Origin: Thermoplasmatota archaeon
GTDB lineage: Archaea > Thermoplasmatota > E2 > DHVEG-1
Length of the DNA stretch: 12,069 nucleotides
Assembly (NCBI GenBank): GCA_030612095.1
Contig: JAUWOO010000042.1
Location: forward strand, 1 to 12,069
Reading direction: 5' to 3'
In this document: positions 5,899 through 12,069 of the stretch, in pieces
How positions within the stretch are numbered: position 1 is the first letter of the stretch
How the letters are laid out: each line of letters begins with the position of its first letter
Position numbers and translations under genes: made by a program
The notes under the pieces: model-generated
What the model was told of the DNA's origin: nothing
Database searches by the model: none
What the model saw: the letters and a program-made list of their open reading frames with translations, nothing else

Positions 5899-6561
5899 AT
5901 GGTAAATTATATTTTCAAAGAGGATAGTAGAAGAAACGTACCTATTGGAAAGCTTATTTGCTTGGCAAGAACATACAAAAAACATGCAGATGAGATGCAC
6001 ACTGACGTAACTGATGACCCCCTTCTTTTCTTGAAGCCTGCAAGTTCTGTTATATTCAATGGTGAATCAATAATCATCCCAAGTATGTCACAATGTTTAC
6101 ATCACGAGGTTGAACTGGGAATAGTCATTGGAAAAAAATGTAAAAATGTATCACAACAGGAAGCGTTGGATTATGTTTTAGGCTATTTAATTGCTCTAGA
6201 TATTACTGCAAGAGACATTCAAACAGAGGCAAAGAAAAATGGCTGGCCATGGAGTATAGCCAAAGGTTTTGATACCTTTGCACCAATTGGTGAAATTGTT
6301 TTAAAGGAGAACTTACCGGATCCGAATAACGTCGATATTTTCCTAAAAGTCAACGAGGAGATAAGACAGAAGTCCAATACAAGTCACATGGCCTATTCTA
6401 TCGAGAGAATTATTGAATTTATCTCACATATCATGACATTAGAGCCGGGTGATTTAATAATGACGGGAACTCCAGAAGGAATCGGGGAGATAACCAAAGG
6501 GGACATACTGGAAGCTGGATTAAGCAATATTTGTCTTCTAAAAGTGGACGTAAAAAGTTAA
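5899..6561 (+). CDS. FAH-family hydrolase, FAHD1 / acylpyruvase type
   Basis: The 220-residue protein is a compact, single-domain member of the fumarylacetoacetate hydrolase family. The metal-binding carboxylates are visible as E70 and E72 in LHHEVELGIVIG and D101 in GYLIALDITARD. K122 of WSIAKGFDTFAPIG and the MTGTPEGIG turn near the C-terminus are also intact. This pattern, with FLKP near residue 44 and GWPW before the lysine, is that of the FAHD1-like branch, whose known members cleave acylpyruvates or decarboxylate oxaloacetate with Mg or Mn. The exact substrate cannot be read from sequence; 2-oxo-hept-3-ene-dioate or fumarylacetoacetate hydrolases are related alternatives. The start appears leaderless. 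It leads the thiolase-hbd-crotonase cluster with a 74-base gap, so it may be only partly co-transcribed. Confidence 0.88.
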   Translation: MVNYIFKEDSRRNVPIGKLICLARTYKKHADEMHTDVTDDPLLFLKPASSVIFNGESIIIPSMSQCLHHEVELGIVIGKKCKNVSQQEALDYVLGYLIALDITARDIQTEAKKNGWPWSIAKGFDTFAPIGEIVLKENLPDPNNVDIFLKVNEEIRQKSNTSHMAYSIERIIEFISHIMTLEPGDLIMTGTPEGIGEITKGDILEAGLSNICLLKVDVKS

Positions 6562-6575
6562 AACAAGATTGGAAA

Positions 6576-6586
6576 ATATTTTAAAT
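6576..6586 (+). promoter_or_regulatory. Possible internal promoter before the thiolase
   Basis: ATATTTTAAAT sits in the 74-base gap after the FAH-family gene. Initiation about 25 bases after its centre falls near 6607, which gives a leader of about 28 bases that contains the SD GGAGGAGGT (6621-6629). It would let the three acyl-CoA genes be expressed apart from the hydrolase. Confidence 0.4.
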
Positions 6587-6635
6587 CAAAATCTTATTGC
6601 TAGAGCTACATTTATTGTTTGGAGGAGGTACAATA

Positions 6636-7814
6636 ATGAGCGAAGTAGTAATAGTTTCAGGCGTAAGAATAGCACAGGGAAAGTTTGCTGGCGGTCTAAA
6701 GAGTTTTTCAGCTCCACAACTTGGCGGCATCGTAATCAAAGAAGTTGTGAAACGAGCAGGTATAAAACCAACTGATGTAGAAGAGGCAATAATGGGAAAT
6801 GTTGTGCAAGCAGGTCTTGGTCAAAATGTTGCAAGGCAGGCCGCAATCAATGCAGGTTTACCATATGAAATCGGTGCTTTTCACGTCGATAAAGTCTGTG
6901 GTTCATCTCTTAAAGCCGTAGTTCTGGCAACTCAGGCGATTAAAGTAGGAGATGCAGATTGTATTGTTGCCGGTGGAATGGAGAGCATGACCAACTGCCC
7001 ATATATTCTAGATAAAGCAAGGTATGGCTATCGCATGTTTGATGGTAAACTTATTGATTCCATGGTGCACGATGGACTATGGGATGTCTATAATGATTTT
7101 CATATGGGATTAACTGGAGAAATCATTGCAGAGAGGCACAACATAACAAGAGAGGATTGTGATGAGTTTGCTGCTCAGAGTCATCAAAAGGCAGAGAAAG
7201 CTACAGCAAATGGTAGTTTCAAGGACGAGATATTCCCAGTTGAGATTAAACAAAAGAAAGGTGATCCCATTATTTTTGACAAAGATGAGGGGATTAGAAA
7301 AGGTACGACTGCTGAGTCACTTGCCAAACTCAAACCGTTTTTTAAGAAAGATGGTGTAGTTACTGCCGGAAACGCTTCTCAGATTACTGACGGCGCATCT
7401 GCAGTTGTTGTTATGAGTGCGGATAAAGCAAAGAAAGTGGGTATTGAACCGCTTGCAACAATCAAGGGATACAACACCAGTGGAGTTAAACCAGAGTATG
7501 TAATGGAAGCACCCATCCCTGGTGTGAAAAATCTTCTGAAAAAAATGAAGCTAAGCGTTGACGATATTGATCTGGTCGAACATAATGAGGCATTTAGTTC
7601 TGCATCTATAGCGCTGATAAAGGAGTTTGGTTTCTCAAAAGATATTTTCAATGTGCATGGGGGGGCAGTAGCTCTTGGTCACCCTATTGGTTGTAGTGGA
7701 TCTAGAATACTTGTTACGCTCATGCATGCGATGAAGAAATATGATAAAACTCGCGGTCTTGCTACAATTTGTCTTGGTGGGGGAAACGCGGTTTCAATGA
7801 TAATTGAAAGATAA
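6636..7814 (+). CDS. Acetyl-CoA C-acetyltransferase (thiolase)
   Basis: It condenses two acetyl-CoA to acetoacetyl-CoA, or runs the reverse cleavage. The start at ATG 6636 is set by the SD GGAGGAGGT seven bases upstream; the open frame extends to ATG 6597 but without support. From this start the protein has 392 residues, the usual thiolase II length. The nucleophile is C88 in KVCGSSLKA. HNEAF lies at 316-320, the catalytic H349 in ALGHPIGCSG, and the second cysteine C379 in ICLGGG. All active-site elements are present. The usual NVNGGA is NVHGGA here (339-344). It is the complete, bacterial-style single-chain thiolase rather than the shorter SCP-x type that many archaea pair with a DUF35 protein. 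The hydroxyacyl-CoA dehydrogenase follows 15 bases later. Confidence 0.95.
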   Translation: MSEVVIVSGVRIAQGKFAGGLKSFSAPQLGGIVIKEVVKRAGIKPTDVEEAIMGNVVQAGLGQNVARQAAINAGLPYEIGAFHVDKVCGSSLKAVVLATQAIKVGDADCIVAGGMESMTNCPYILDKARYGYRMFDGKLIDSMVHDGLWDVYNDFHMGLTGEIIAERHNITREDCDEFAAQSHQKAEKATANGSFKDEIFPVEIKQKKGDPIIFDKDEGIRKGTTAESLAKLKPFFKKDGVVTAGNASQITDGASAVVVMSADKAKKVGIEPLATIKGYNTSGVKPEYVMEAPIPGVKNLLKKMKLSVDDIDLVEHNEAFSSASIALIKEFGFSKDIFNVHGGAVALGHPIGCSGSRILVTLMHAMKKYDKTRGLATICLGGGNAVSMIIER

Positions 7815-7829
7815 AAGGAGGAAAGTTTC

Positions 7830-8684
7830 ATGGAAATTAAGAAAATAGGTGTAATTGGTGCGGGTCAAATGGGGCATGGCATAGCCCTAGTATCTGCAAA
7901 AGCTGGTTTTAACGTTATTCTAAGAGATATCAAAGAAGAGTATGTGAAGAAAGGAATAAGCAAAATAGAACGTTTTCTCAACAAAAGTATTGAGAAAGGG
8001 AGAATGACTGCTGAAGAAAAGAAAAAAATTCTTTCAAGAATAAAAGGTACCACAAAACTTGATGATTTCAAAGACGTAGATCTTGTTGTAGAGGCAATCT
8101 TTGAAAATGTAAAAGTAAAAAAGGAATTGTTTAAAGAGCTGGATAATATATGCAAGAAAGAAACAATTTTTTCATCAAATACATCAACTATTCCTATAAC
8201 CGATATTGCTTCTGCTACAAAAAGACCTGAACAGTTCATCGGTATGCATTTTATGAATCCAGTTCCAATCATGAAACTTGTGGAAGTCATACGCGGGCTT
8301 ATAACATCTGATGAAACAGCAGTGCTTATCAAAGAACTTGCCGAGAAAATGGGTAAAATACCTGTTGAAGTAAACGATGGCCCCGGATTTGTATCCAATC
8401 GTGTACTCTTTTCAATGATTAATGAAGCAATATTCTGTCTTATGGATGGTACCGGAACAGCAGAATCAATTGACAGTGTTATGAAGCTAGGTATGAATCA
8501 TCCAATGGGCCCCTTGGAACTTGCGGATCTCATCGGTCTTGATGTCAGCCTCAACATCATGAATGTACTCTATGATGGATTTAATGACTCTAAATACAGA
8601 CCATGTCCACTTCTCAAAAAAATGGTTCAGGCAGGATACCTTGGTAGAAAAAGCGGACGAGGATTTTATGATTATAGTAAGTAG
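7830..8684 (+). CDS. hbd: 3-hydroxybutyryl-CoA dehydrogenase
   Basis: It interconverts acetoacetyl-CoA and (S)-3-hydroxybutyryl-CoA with NAD(P)H. At 284 residues it has the length of stand-alone Hbd/PaaH enzymes. An N-terminal Rossmann fold shows GVIGAGQMGHGIA (7-19) with acidic D33 at the end of strand 2, which favours NAD. Catalytic residues are S116 (SSNTS), H140 (GMHFMNPVP), E152 (VEVI) and N190 (GPGFVSNR). The C-terminal domain ends with the usual GRKSGRGFYDY. SD AAAGGAGG lies just upstream of the ATG. Many archaea carry this activity fused to a crotonase, but here the two are separate genes in tandem. Together with the flanking thiolase and crotonase it forms an (S)-specific C4 acyl-CoA pathway. 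Confidence 0.95.
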   Translation: MEIKKIGVIGAGQMGHGIALVSAKAGFNVILRDIKEEYVKKGISKIERFLNKSIEKGRMTAEEKKKILSRIKGTTKLDDFKDVDLVVEAIFENVKVKKELFKELDNICKKETIFSSNTSTIPITDIASATKRPEQFIGMHFMNPVPIMKLVEVIRGLITSDETAVLIKELAEKMGKIPVEVNDGPGFVSNRVLFSMINEAIFCLMDGTGTAESIDSVMKLGMNHPMGPLELADLIGLDVSLNIMNVLYDGFNDSKYRPCPLLKKMVQAGYLGRKSGRGFYDYSK

Positions 8685-8695
8685 GTGATTGATAT

Positions 8696-9475
8696 ATGGC
8701 TTATAAGGATATAATAGTTGAAAAAAAGGATGGCGTTGGAACTATAAAGATCAACAAACCCAAAGTTTTGAACGCGTTGGATAGAGATACAATTTCAGAG
8801 CTTTTAAAGGCAATTGTTGAACTAGAAGAGGATAAAAACGTAAAAGTTGTAATACTGACTGGTGAAGGAAAGGCATTCATTGCCGGAGCAGACATCAAAC
8901 AGATGAAAGATATGACTCCGCTTGAGGCAAAAGAATTTGCTGAGTTGGGTCACAGCCTACCTATGAAAATCGAGAACTCCAGGTTGCCTTTCATCGCAGC
9001 GATAAATGGCTACGCTCTTGGAGGCGGATGTGAAGTCTTTATGTCATGTGATATTTGCATTGCAGCTGCTAGCGCAAAAATTGGACAACCTGAAATCAAT
9101 CTTGGCATCAATCCAGGTTTTGGAGGGACGCAACGTTTACCAAGGCTTGTTGGAAGGATGAGAGCAAAGGAACTTCTTTTAACGGGTCGCAATCTAGGTG
9201 CCGAAGAAGCATATCGCATTGGGCTTATCAACATGGTTGTCGAAGATGAAAAACTCATGGAGGAAGTAGAGAAACTGGCAAAGAATATAGCAGGTAAATC
9301 CTCGGTTCAAACAGATTTTATTAAATCACTGGTAAACAAAGGCGCCGATATTGATATGTACACTGGTTGCTCTTTAGAGATATCCTATTTCTCATCAAGT
9401 TTTTCAACGCATGACCAAAAAGAAGGTATGGCTGCATTCCTGGAGAAGAGAAAACCTGTGTTCAACGGGAAATAA
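8696..9475 (+). CDS. Enoyl-CoA hydratase (crotonase type)
   Basis: It adds water to crotonyl-CoA, or removes it from (S)-3-hydroxybutyryl-CoA. The 259 residues show NALDRDTI near the N-terminus, the oxyanion-hole segments AGADIKQM (63-70) and ALGGGCE (107-113), the catalytic glutamates E113 and E133 (PEINLGINPGFGGTQRLPR), and the C-terminal EGMAAFLEKRKPVF. Both acid residues being present argues for a true hydratase rather than an isomerase or another crotonase. The SD AGGTGAT (8683-8689) overlaps the stop of hbd, so translation is coupled. No acyl-CoA dehydrogenase or electron-transfer flavoprotein follows, so the fate of crotonyl-CoA must be decided elsewhere in the genome. Confidence 0.95.
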   Translation: MAYKDIIVEKKDGVGTIKINKPKVLNALDRDTISELLKAIVELEEDKNVKVVILTGEGKAFIAGADIKQMKDMTPLEAKEFAELGHSLPMKIENSRLPFIAAINGYALGGGCEVFMSCDICIAAASAKIGQPEINLGINPGFGGTQRLPRLVGRMRAKELLLTGRNLGAEEAYRIGLINMVVEDEKLMEEVEKLAKNIAGKSSVQTDFIKSLVNKGADIDMYTGCSLEISYFSSSFSTHDQKEGMAAFLEKRKPVFNGK

Positions 9476-9498
9476 AAAAAGTATTTCTAAAAATTCAG

Positions 9499-9525
9499 TA
9501 TCCTACAGAGCAGAATTCCAGGATA
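9499..9525. repeat. TATCCT/AGGATA inverted repeat after the crotonase
   Basis: TATCCT (9499-9504) and AGGATA (9520-9525) are exact inverted copies 15 bases apart, extendable by one G-T pair. The same arms recur at 10476-10492 in front of the ATPase gene. It may be an mRNA 3' hairpin or a protein-binding site. Confidence 0.3.
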
Positions 9526-9633
9526 TTACGCCTGTGAAAGCATAACAGCTGCTAAACAATAGATATGCGGCGGATCTCTTCTGCAAATCATAGATTAGAT
9601 TCAAATCATTGACCAATATCTGGAAAAATGATG

Positions 9634-9661
9634 GTAGGGAGAAGGTTAATTTTATCCCTAC
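9634..9661. repeat. Perfect 7-bp inverted repeat upstream of the winged-helix gene
   Basis: GTAGGGA (9634-9640) and TCCCTAC (9655-9661) pair perfectly around a 14-base loop, just before an AT-rich promoter-like tract. Either it ends the acyl-CoA operon transcript or it is an operator for the regulator at 9762. No T-tract favours the first reading. Confidence 0.35.
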
Positions 9662-9681
9662 AATTATTATATTAAACAAAA

Positions 9682-9694
9682 TTAAATATAATAA
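9682..9694 (+). promoter_or_regulatory. TATA-like element for the winged-helix gene
   Basis: TTAAATATAATAA lies about 70 bases before ATG 9762. Initiation near 9713 would give a leader of about 50 bases. The rest of the 286-base gap from 9476 holds the two inverted repeats and a short direct repeat (CAAATCAT at 9584 and 9602) but no gene. Confidence 0.35.
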
Positions 9695-9761
9695 GTATTA
9701 AATAGTGAATACACCATCCTTGTTTGCTGTTACAAGTAAATGAAAATTAATGGGAGTAAGA

Positions 9762-10031
9762 ATGTTTAATAAGAGACGATCTGAGATTCAAATTATCGGT
9801 AAGATACTAGATATATCAAAAAATGGAGCCAAAAAAACAGAGATACTCTATCGAAACAATATGAGTTTTGCACAACTTCAGAACTATCTTTCTTTTTTAC
9901 TTGAGAAAAGCATTATTGAGGAAAATACTGTGTCAAACGACAATGGTTCTTCAAATGAGATATATGTGAATACCGAGAAAGGTAATAACCTCTTAGAGGA
10001 TATCAATAAATTGTATAGGTATTTTAAATAA
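9762..10031 (+). CDS. Small winged-helix DNA-binding protein (ArnR1-like)
   Basis: ATG 9762 is chosen because GGGAGT (9753-9758) gives it a well-spaced SD; ATG 9750 would add four residues and has none. The 89-residue protein begins with basic KRRSEIQIIGKIL, typical of archaeal one-domain winged-helix regulators. It continues with a GAKKTEILYRNNMSFAQLQNYLSFLLEKSII block (helices 2 and 3, about 23-53), an acidic wing region and YVNTEKGNNLLEDINKLYRYF at the C-terminus. The layout matches ArnR1-like proteins that bind DNA as dimers. It is monocistronic and may act on its own inverted-repeat-bearing promoter or on neighbours. No ligand domain is present. The similarity of its tail to the fragment at 1-141 is clear by eye. 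Confidence 0.75.
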   Translation: MFNKRRSEIQIIGKILDISKNGAKKTEILYRNNMSFAQLQNYLSFLLEKSIIEENTVSNDNGSSNEIYVNTEKGNNLLEDINKLYRYFK

Positions 10032-10453
10032 GCGATAAATTAACATTTTTTATTACATTCACTTTTAATTCAGTTAGATTTTGGGAGATAAAAGTGTAGA
10101 GGAGGGGAAATTGAGAGGAGCAGCTTTTGTCATTGGTATATTGCAAATGCGGATTCTTAGCTTTCAAAAACATATGTTGATGTTATTGGTGTCGCAGCTA
10201 TTTTTAGATGTTGGACTTGAGAAAAGTTTAGGCGTCGGATTTGAGAAATTGTTCTTGGAGGGATGAAAAGAACTGTAATGATTTTTAGATAGTGAAATAG
10301 GGTAGTATCTCTCCGCTTGAGACAGGCTTGGTGGAGAATTCCCAATGTTGTAGCCCTTTTGTAGTGTAGGAAATATAAATAGATCTTAGAAGATTAAGAA
10401 ATTGAAACGAGGAAAAAACTTGGTGTACTACTCCTGTTAGGAATCTAACAAAA
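10032..10453. other. Gene-poor stretch, about 420 bases
   Basis: I see no convincing gene. One frame stays open from TTG 10081 to TGA 10264-10266 (61 codons), with an SD-like GAGGAGGGG before an internal TTG at 10111, but the peptide has no recognisable composition or motif. The two other plus frames hold short protein-like pieces broken by stops (a Y-C-K-C-G piece around 10130-10150 and T-Y-V-D-V-I-G-V around 10172-10195), so a decayed gene is possible. A TATA-like AATATAAATAG lies at 10373-10383. A 6-bp hairpin, TGTTAG/CTAACA with loop GAAT, sits at 10435-10450. Confidence 0.35.
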
Positions 10454-10492
10454 GGTTTATATCCTAATCTAGGATTATCCTGTATAAGGATA
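10454..10492 (+). promoter_or_regulatory. Promoter with two adjacent inverted repeats at the ATPase start
   Basis: A TATA-like GGTTTATATCC (10454-10464) lies about 33 bases before ATG 10492, so the mRNA would have little or no leader. Immediately after it come ATCCTA-ATC-TAGGAT (10461-10475) and TATCCT-GTATA-AGGATA (10476-10492), both perfect 6-bp inverted repeats placed back to back. The second touches the A of the start codon. Their place between TATA box and start is that of a repressor-binding site. No SD is visible. Confidence 0.55.
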
Positions 10493-11829
10493 TGAAATTC
10501 TATAATCGTAAAAGAGAAGTTGAAGTAATCTCTAACGAGCTTAAAAATGAAAAAACTTTCATAGTAATATATGGGAGAAGAAGGATTGGCAAAACCAGAC
10601 TCGTAGAAGAGGTGTTGAAAGAAAAAAATCATGTAGAGTTTTTCATACCCAGAAAGAGATTAACTCCTGCTCTATCATATTTCCAAAAGAAACTGATGGA
10701 GCAAGAGGGATATTCGCCCTCATTTAAAACCGTTGATGAATTTTTGGAATATCTATTTAGAAATGTAAAAAAACCAATATTCTTTGACGAAATATCAAAC
10801 TTCCAATACATTGATTCTGGTGCATATTCTATAATGCAAAGTTTATTGGATAAACATGATGCTAAATTGATTGCAACAGGATCTTATATCGGTATCATGA
10901 AGAGGATTTTCACCCATGCAAAGGAACCGCTTTTTGGAAGATCTACATGTATGTTGCATCTTAAGCCACTAAGTGTATCAACAGCTGTTAAGATGACCCA
11001 AGATATAGGCTACAACTTAGCTGATTCTATTGAACTATGGTGTATCCTTGGTGGCATACCCCGATACATCGAACTCACCCAGGGCGATTCAAAATTTAAA
11101 GATTTCATAAAAAGGATGCTGTCACCAGGTTCCATATTCATAGAAGAAGGCGTAAATGTACTAATTCAAGAATTTGGAAGAAAATGGGATACCTATTTTT
11201 CTATTCTGGATGCAATAGACTTCGGCGCAAGACCTACAGAAATAGCAGGGTGCATAGGTGCAAGTATTACATCAATCCCTAAATATCTTGAAGATCTAGA
11301 AAGACTCGAGGTTATCAAAAGACGACATCCTTTACTTGGAAGCAAGAGAAACGTCAGATACGTGATAAATGATAACTTCTTCACGTTTTGGTTTAAAGAG
11401 ATCTATCCACGTTTTGAAGAATATAGAAGCAACCTAGAAAAACCATCATATGATGCCATTCAGACTTTCCTTGGAAAAATGGTGGAACGGTTTATAATTG
11501 AGATTATCAAAGAAAAAAAGGTGTTCGATTTTACTTCCATAGGTTCTTGGTGGTCTCGCAAAGGTGATGAAATAGATGCTGTTGCTGTGAATGAGAAATT
11601 CAAGGAGATTTTATTTTGTGAGTGTAAATGGCGTAATCGCAAGGTTGATTGGGATATCGTGGAAGAGTTAAAACAAAAAGCACAGCTAGTTGATTGGTAT
11701 AATGAGGTAAGAAAAGAACGTTTCCTCATCGTTTCTAAATCTGGTTTTACCAGGAGTTGTCTTGAAAGAATGCACAATGAGAAAATATTACATTGGGATC
11801 TAAAGGATATTAAAAACATAATTAAATAG
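10492..11829 (+). CDS. Archaeal ATPase with DUF234 nuclease-like C-terminus
   Basis: The 445-residue protein has the full Arch_ATPase layout. The P-loop is GRRRIGKT (28-35), Walker B is IFFDE (96-100), and a sensor-like LIATGS lies at 126-131; these mark a STAND/AAA-type ATPase domain (about 1-215). A winged helix follows (about 245-280, ARPTEIAGCIG to LEVIKRR). The C-terminal DUF234 region contains GDEIDAVAV (358-366) and CECKW (376-380), the spaced acidic and E-x-K residues of a PD-(D/E)xK fold, with E332 as a possible extra acid. Family members are abundant in archaea, often in variable regions, and their biological role is not settled; nucleic-acid handling or defence is inferred. The gene stands alone behind an operator-like promoter. 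All motifs are intact, so it is probably active. Confidence 0.9.
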   Translation: MKFYNRKREVEVISNELKNEKTFIVIYGRRRIGKTRLVEEVLKEKNHVEFFIPRKRLTPALSYFQKKLMEQEGYSPSFKTVDEFLEYLFRNVKKPIFFDEISNFQYIDSGAYSIMQSLLDKHDAKLIATGSYIGIMKRIFTHAKEPLFGRSTCMLHLKPLSVSTAVKMTQDIGYNLADSIELWCILGGIPRYIELTQGDSKFKDFIKRMLSPGSIFIEEGVNVLIQEFGRKWDTYFSILDAIDFGARPTEIAGCIGASITSIPKYLEDLERLEVIKRRHPLLGSKRNVRYVINDNFFTFWFKEIYPRFEEYRSNLEKPSYDAIQTFLGKMVERFIIEIIKEKKVFDFTSIGSWWSRKGDEIDAVAVNEKFKEILFCECKWRNRKVDWDIVEELKQKAQLVDWYNEVRKERFLIVSKSGFTRSCLERMHNEKILHWDLKDIKNIIK

Positions 11830-12069
11830 CGATACTGCAGTATAAAAGTTGATGAAAATAGAAGGTTCTGAAAAACAGAAAGCTAAACTCCCCTCACATC
11901 TTAAATCAAAAAAGACGATAAAATCTACAAAGTAGGAAACCTACAGTGTAAATAATCAATCTGCATATATTTTTACATCTCGCTTTTATATCTAGAAAAT
12001 ATAATATAGTTTTAATTCTTTTGCTTTCCCAAGAGATGACGGTTGAAGAGATTAAAAAATGAAAAAAAA
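11830..12069. other. Right-hand non-coding end
   Basis: No gene is supported. A 27-codon lysine-rich frame (ATG 11852 to TAG 11935) has no SD. AT-rich, TATA-like DNA at 11984-12011 followed by GAAGAG (12045-12050) and an ATG at 12059 suggests that a plus-strand gene may begin at the very edge, but only three codons would be visible. Confidence 0.3.

Noticed and set aside
9584..9609. Direct repeat CAAATCAT, two copies 18 bases apart
   Set aside because: Two 8-base AT-rich copies are expected by chance in this composition. There is no array, so no CRISPR or iteron call.
10081..10266. 61-codon frame starting TTG
   Set aside because: There is no recognisable motif, no SD at the first codon, and stop-broken protein-like pieces lie in the other frames; kept only as part of the gene-poor stretch.
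11849..11871. Second box C/D-like element (TTGATGA, 12-nt spacer, CTGA)
   Set aside because: The spacer length is right, but no matching second C'/D or C/D' pair can be found on either side and there is no closing stem, so it is probably chance.
11852..11935. 27-codon lysine-rich frame after the ATPase
   Set aside because: It has no SD, and the Lys-rich composition follows from A-rich DNA.

Overview
The window is archaeal, AT-rich and chromosomal in character. Four features point to archaea. A tRNA-Trp(CCA) is interrupted at the canonical 37/38 position by an intron that is itself a box C/D guide RNA. Directly before it lies a tiny gene for ribosomal protein eL41. There is an Arch_ATPase/DUF234 protein. 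Upstream regions show TATA-like boxes about 25 nt before several starts, with Shine-Dalgarno (SD) motifs of the GGTGAT/GGAGGT type. A euryarchaeal lineage, perhaps Thermoplasmatota-like, is my best guess, but nothing here proves a genus.

Layout. Positions 1-141 are the C-terminal end of a probable winged-helix protein. A soluble two-PAS histidine kinase follows (376-1974, possibly from a non-canonical ATA at 346). Next is a small tandem zinc-ribbon protein that seems to start at ATT 2059. Then comes a compact translation block: eL41 (2519-2617) and the intron-containing tRNA-Trp (2630-2769). A 69-residue two-helix membrane protein (2812-3021) converges with a 4-base overlap on the glycine decarboxylase pair gcvPB-gcvPA, which is on the minus strand (3018-5799).

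An 84-101 bp divergent promoter region separates gcvPA from a plus-strand metabolic cluster: an FAHD1-like FAH-family enzyme (5899-6561), then thiolase (6636-7814), 3-hydroxybutyryl-CoA dehydrogenase (7830-8684) and crotonase (8696-9475). The last three interconvert acetyl-CoA, acetoacetyl-CoA, 3-hydroxybutyryl-CoA and crotonyl-CoA. The adjacent P-protein splits glycine, and the FAH-family enzyme probably acts on a 2-oxo or acylpyruvate-type acid. The region therefore looks like heterotrophic amino-acid and short-acid metabolism, though no acyl-CoA dehydrogenase, GcvT, GcvH or lipoamide dehydrogenase is present here.

The right third is less orderly. It holds a small winged-helix protein (9762-10031), about 460 bp with no convincing gene, and an Arch_ATPase/DUF234 protein with a PD-(D/E)xK-like C-terminus (10492-11829). 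Two adjacent TATCCT/AGGATA-type inverted repeats lie between that gene's TATA box and its start codon.

The most rewarding structure is the tRNA-Trp intron. Its C, D', C' and D boxes are spaced 12-4-12 nt. By the N+5 rule its two guides point at C34 and C39 of its own tRNA. Its terminal K-turn carries an apparent compensatory G-C to U-A exchange between box C and box D.
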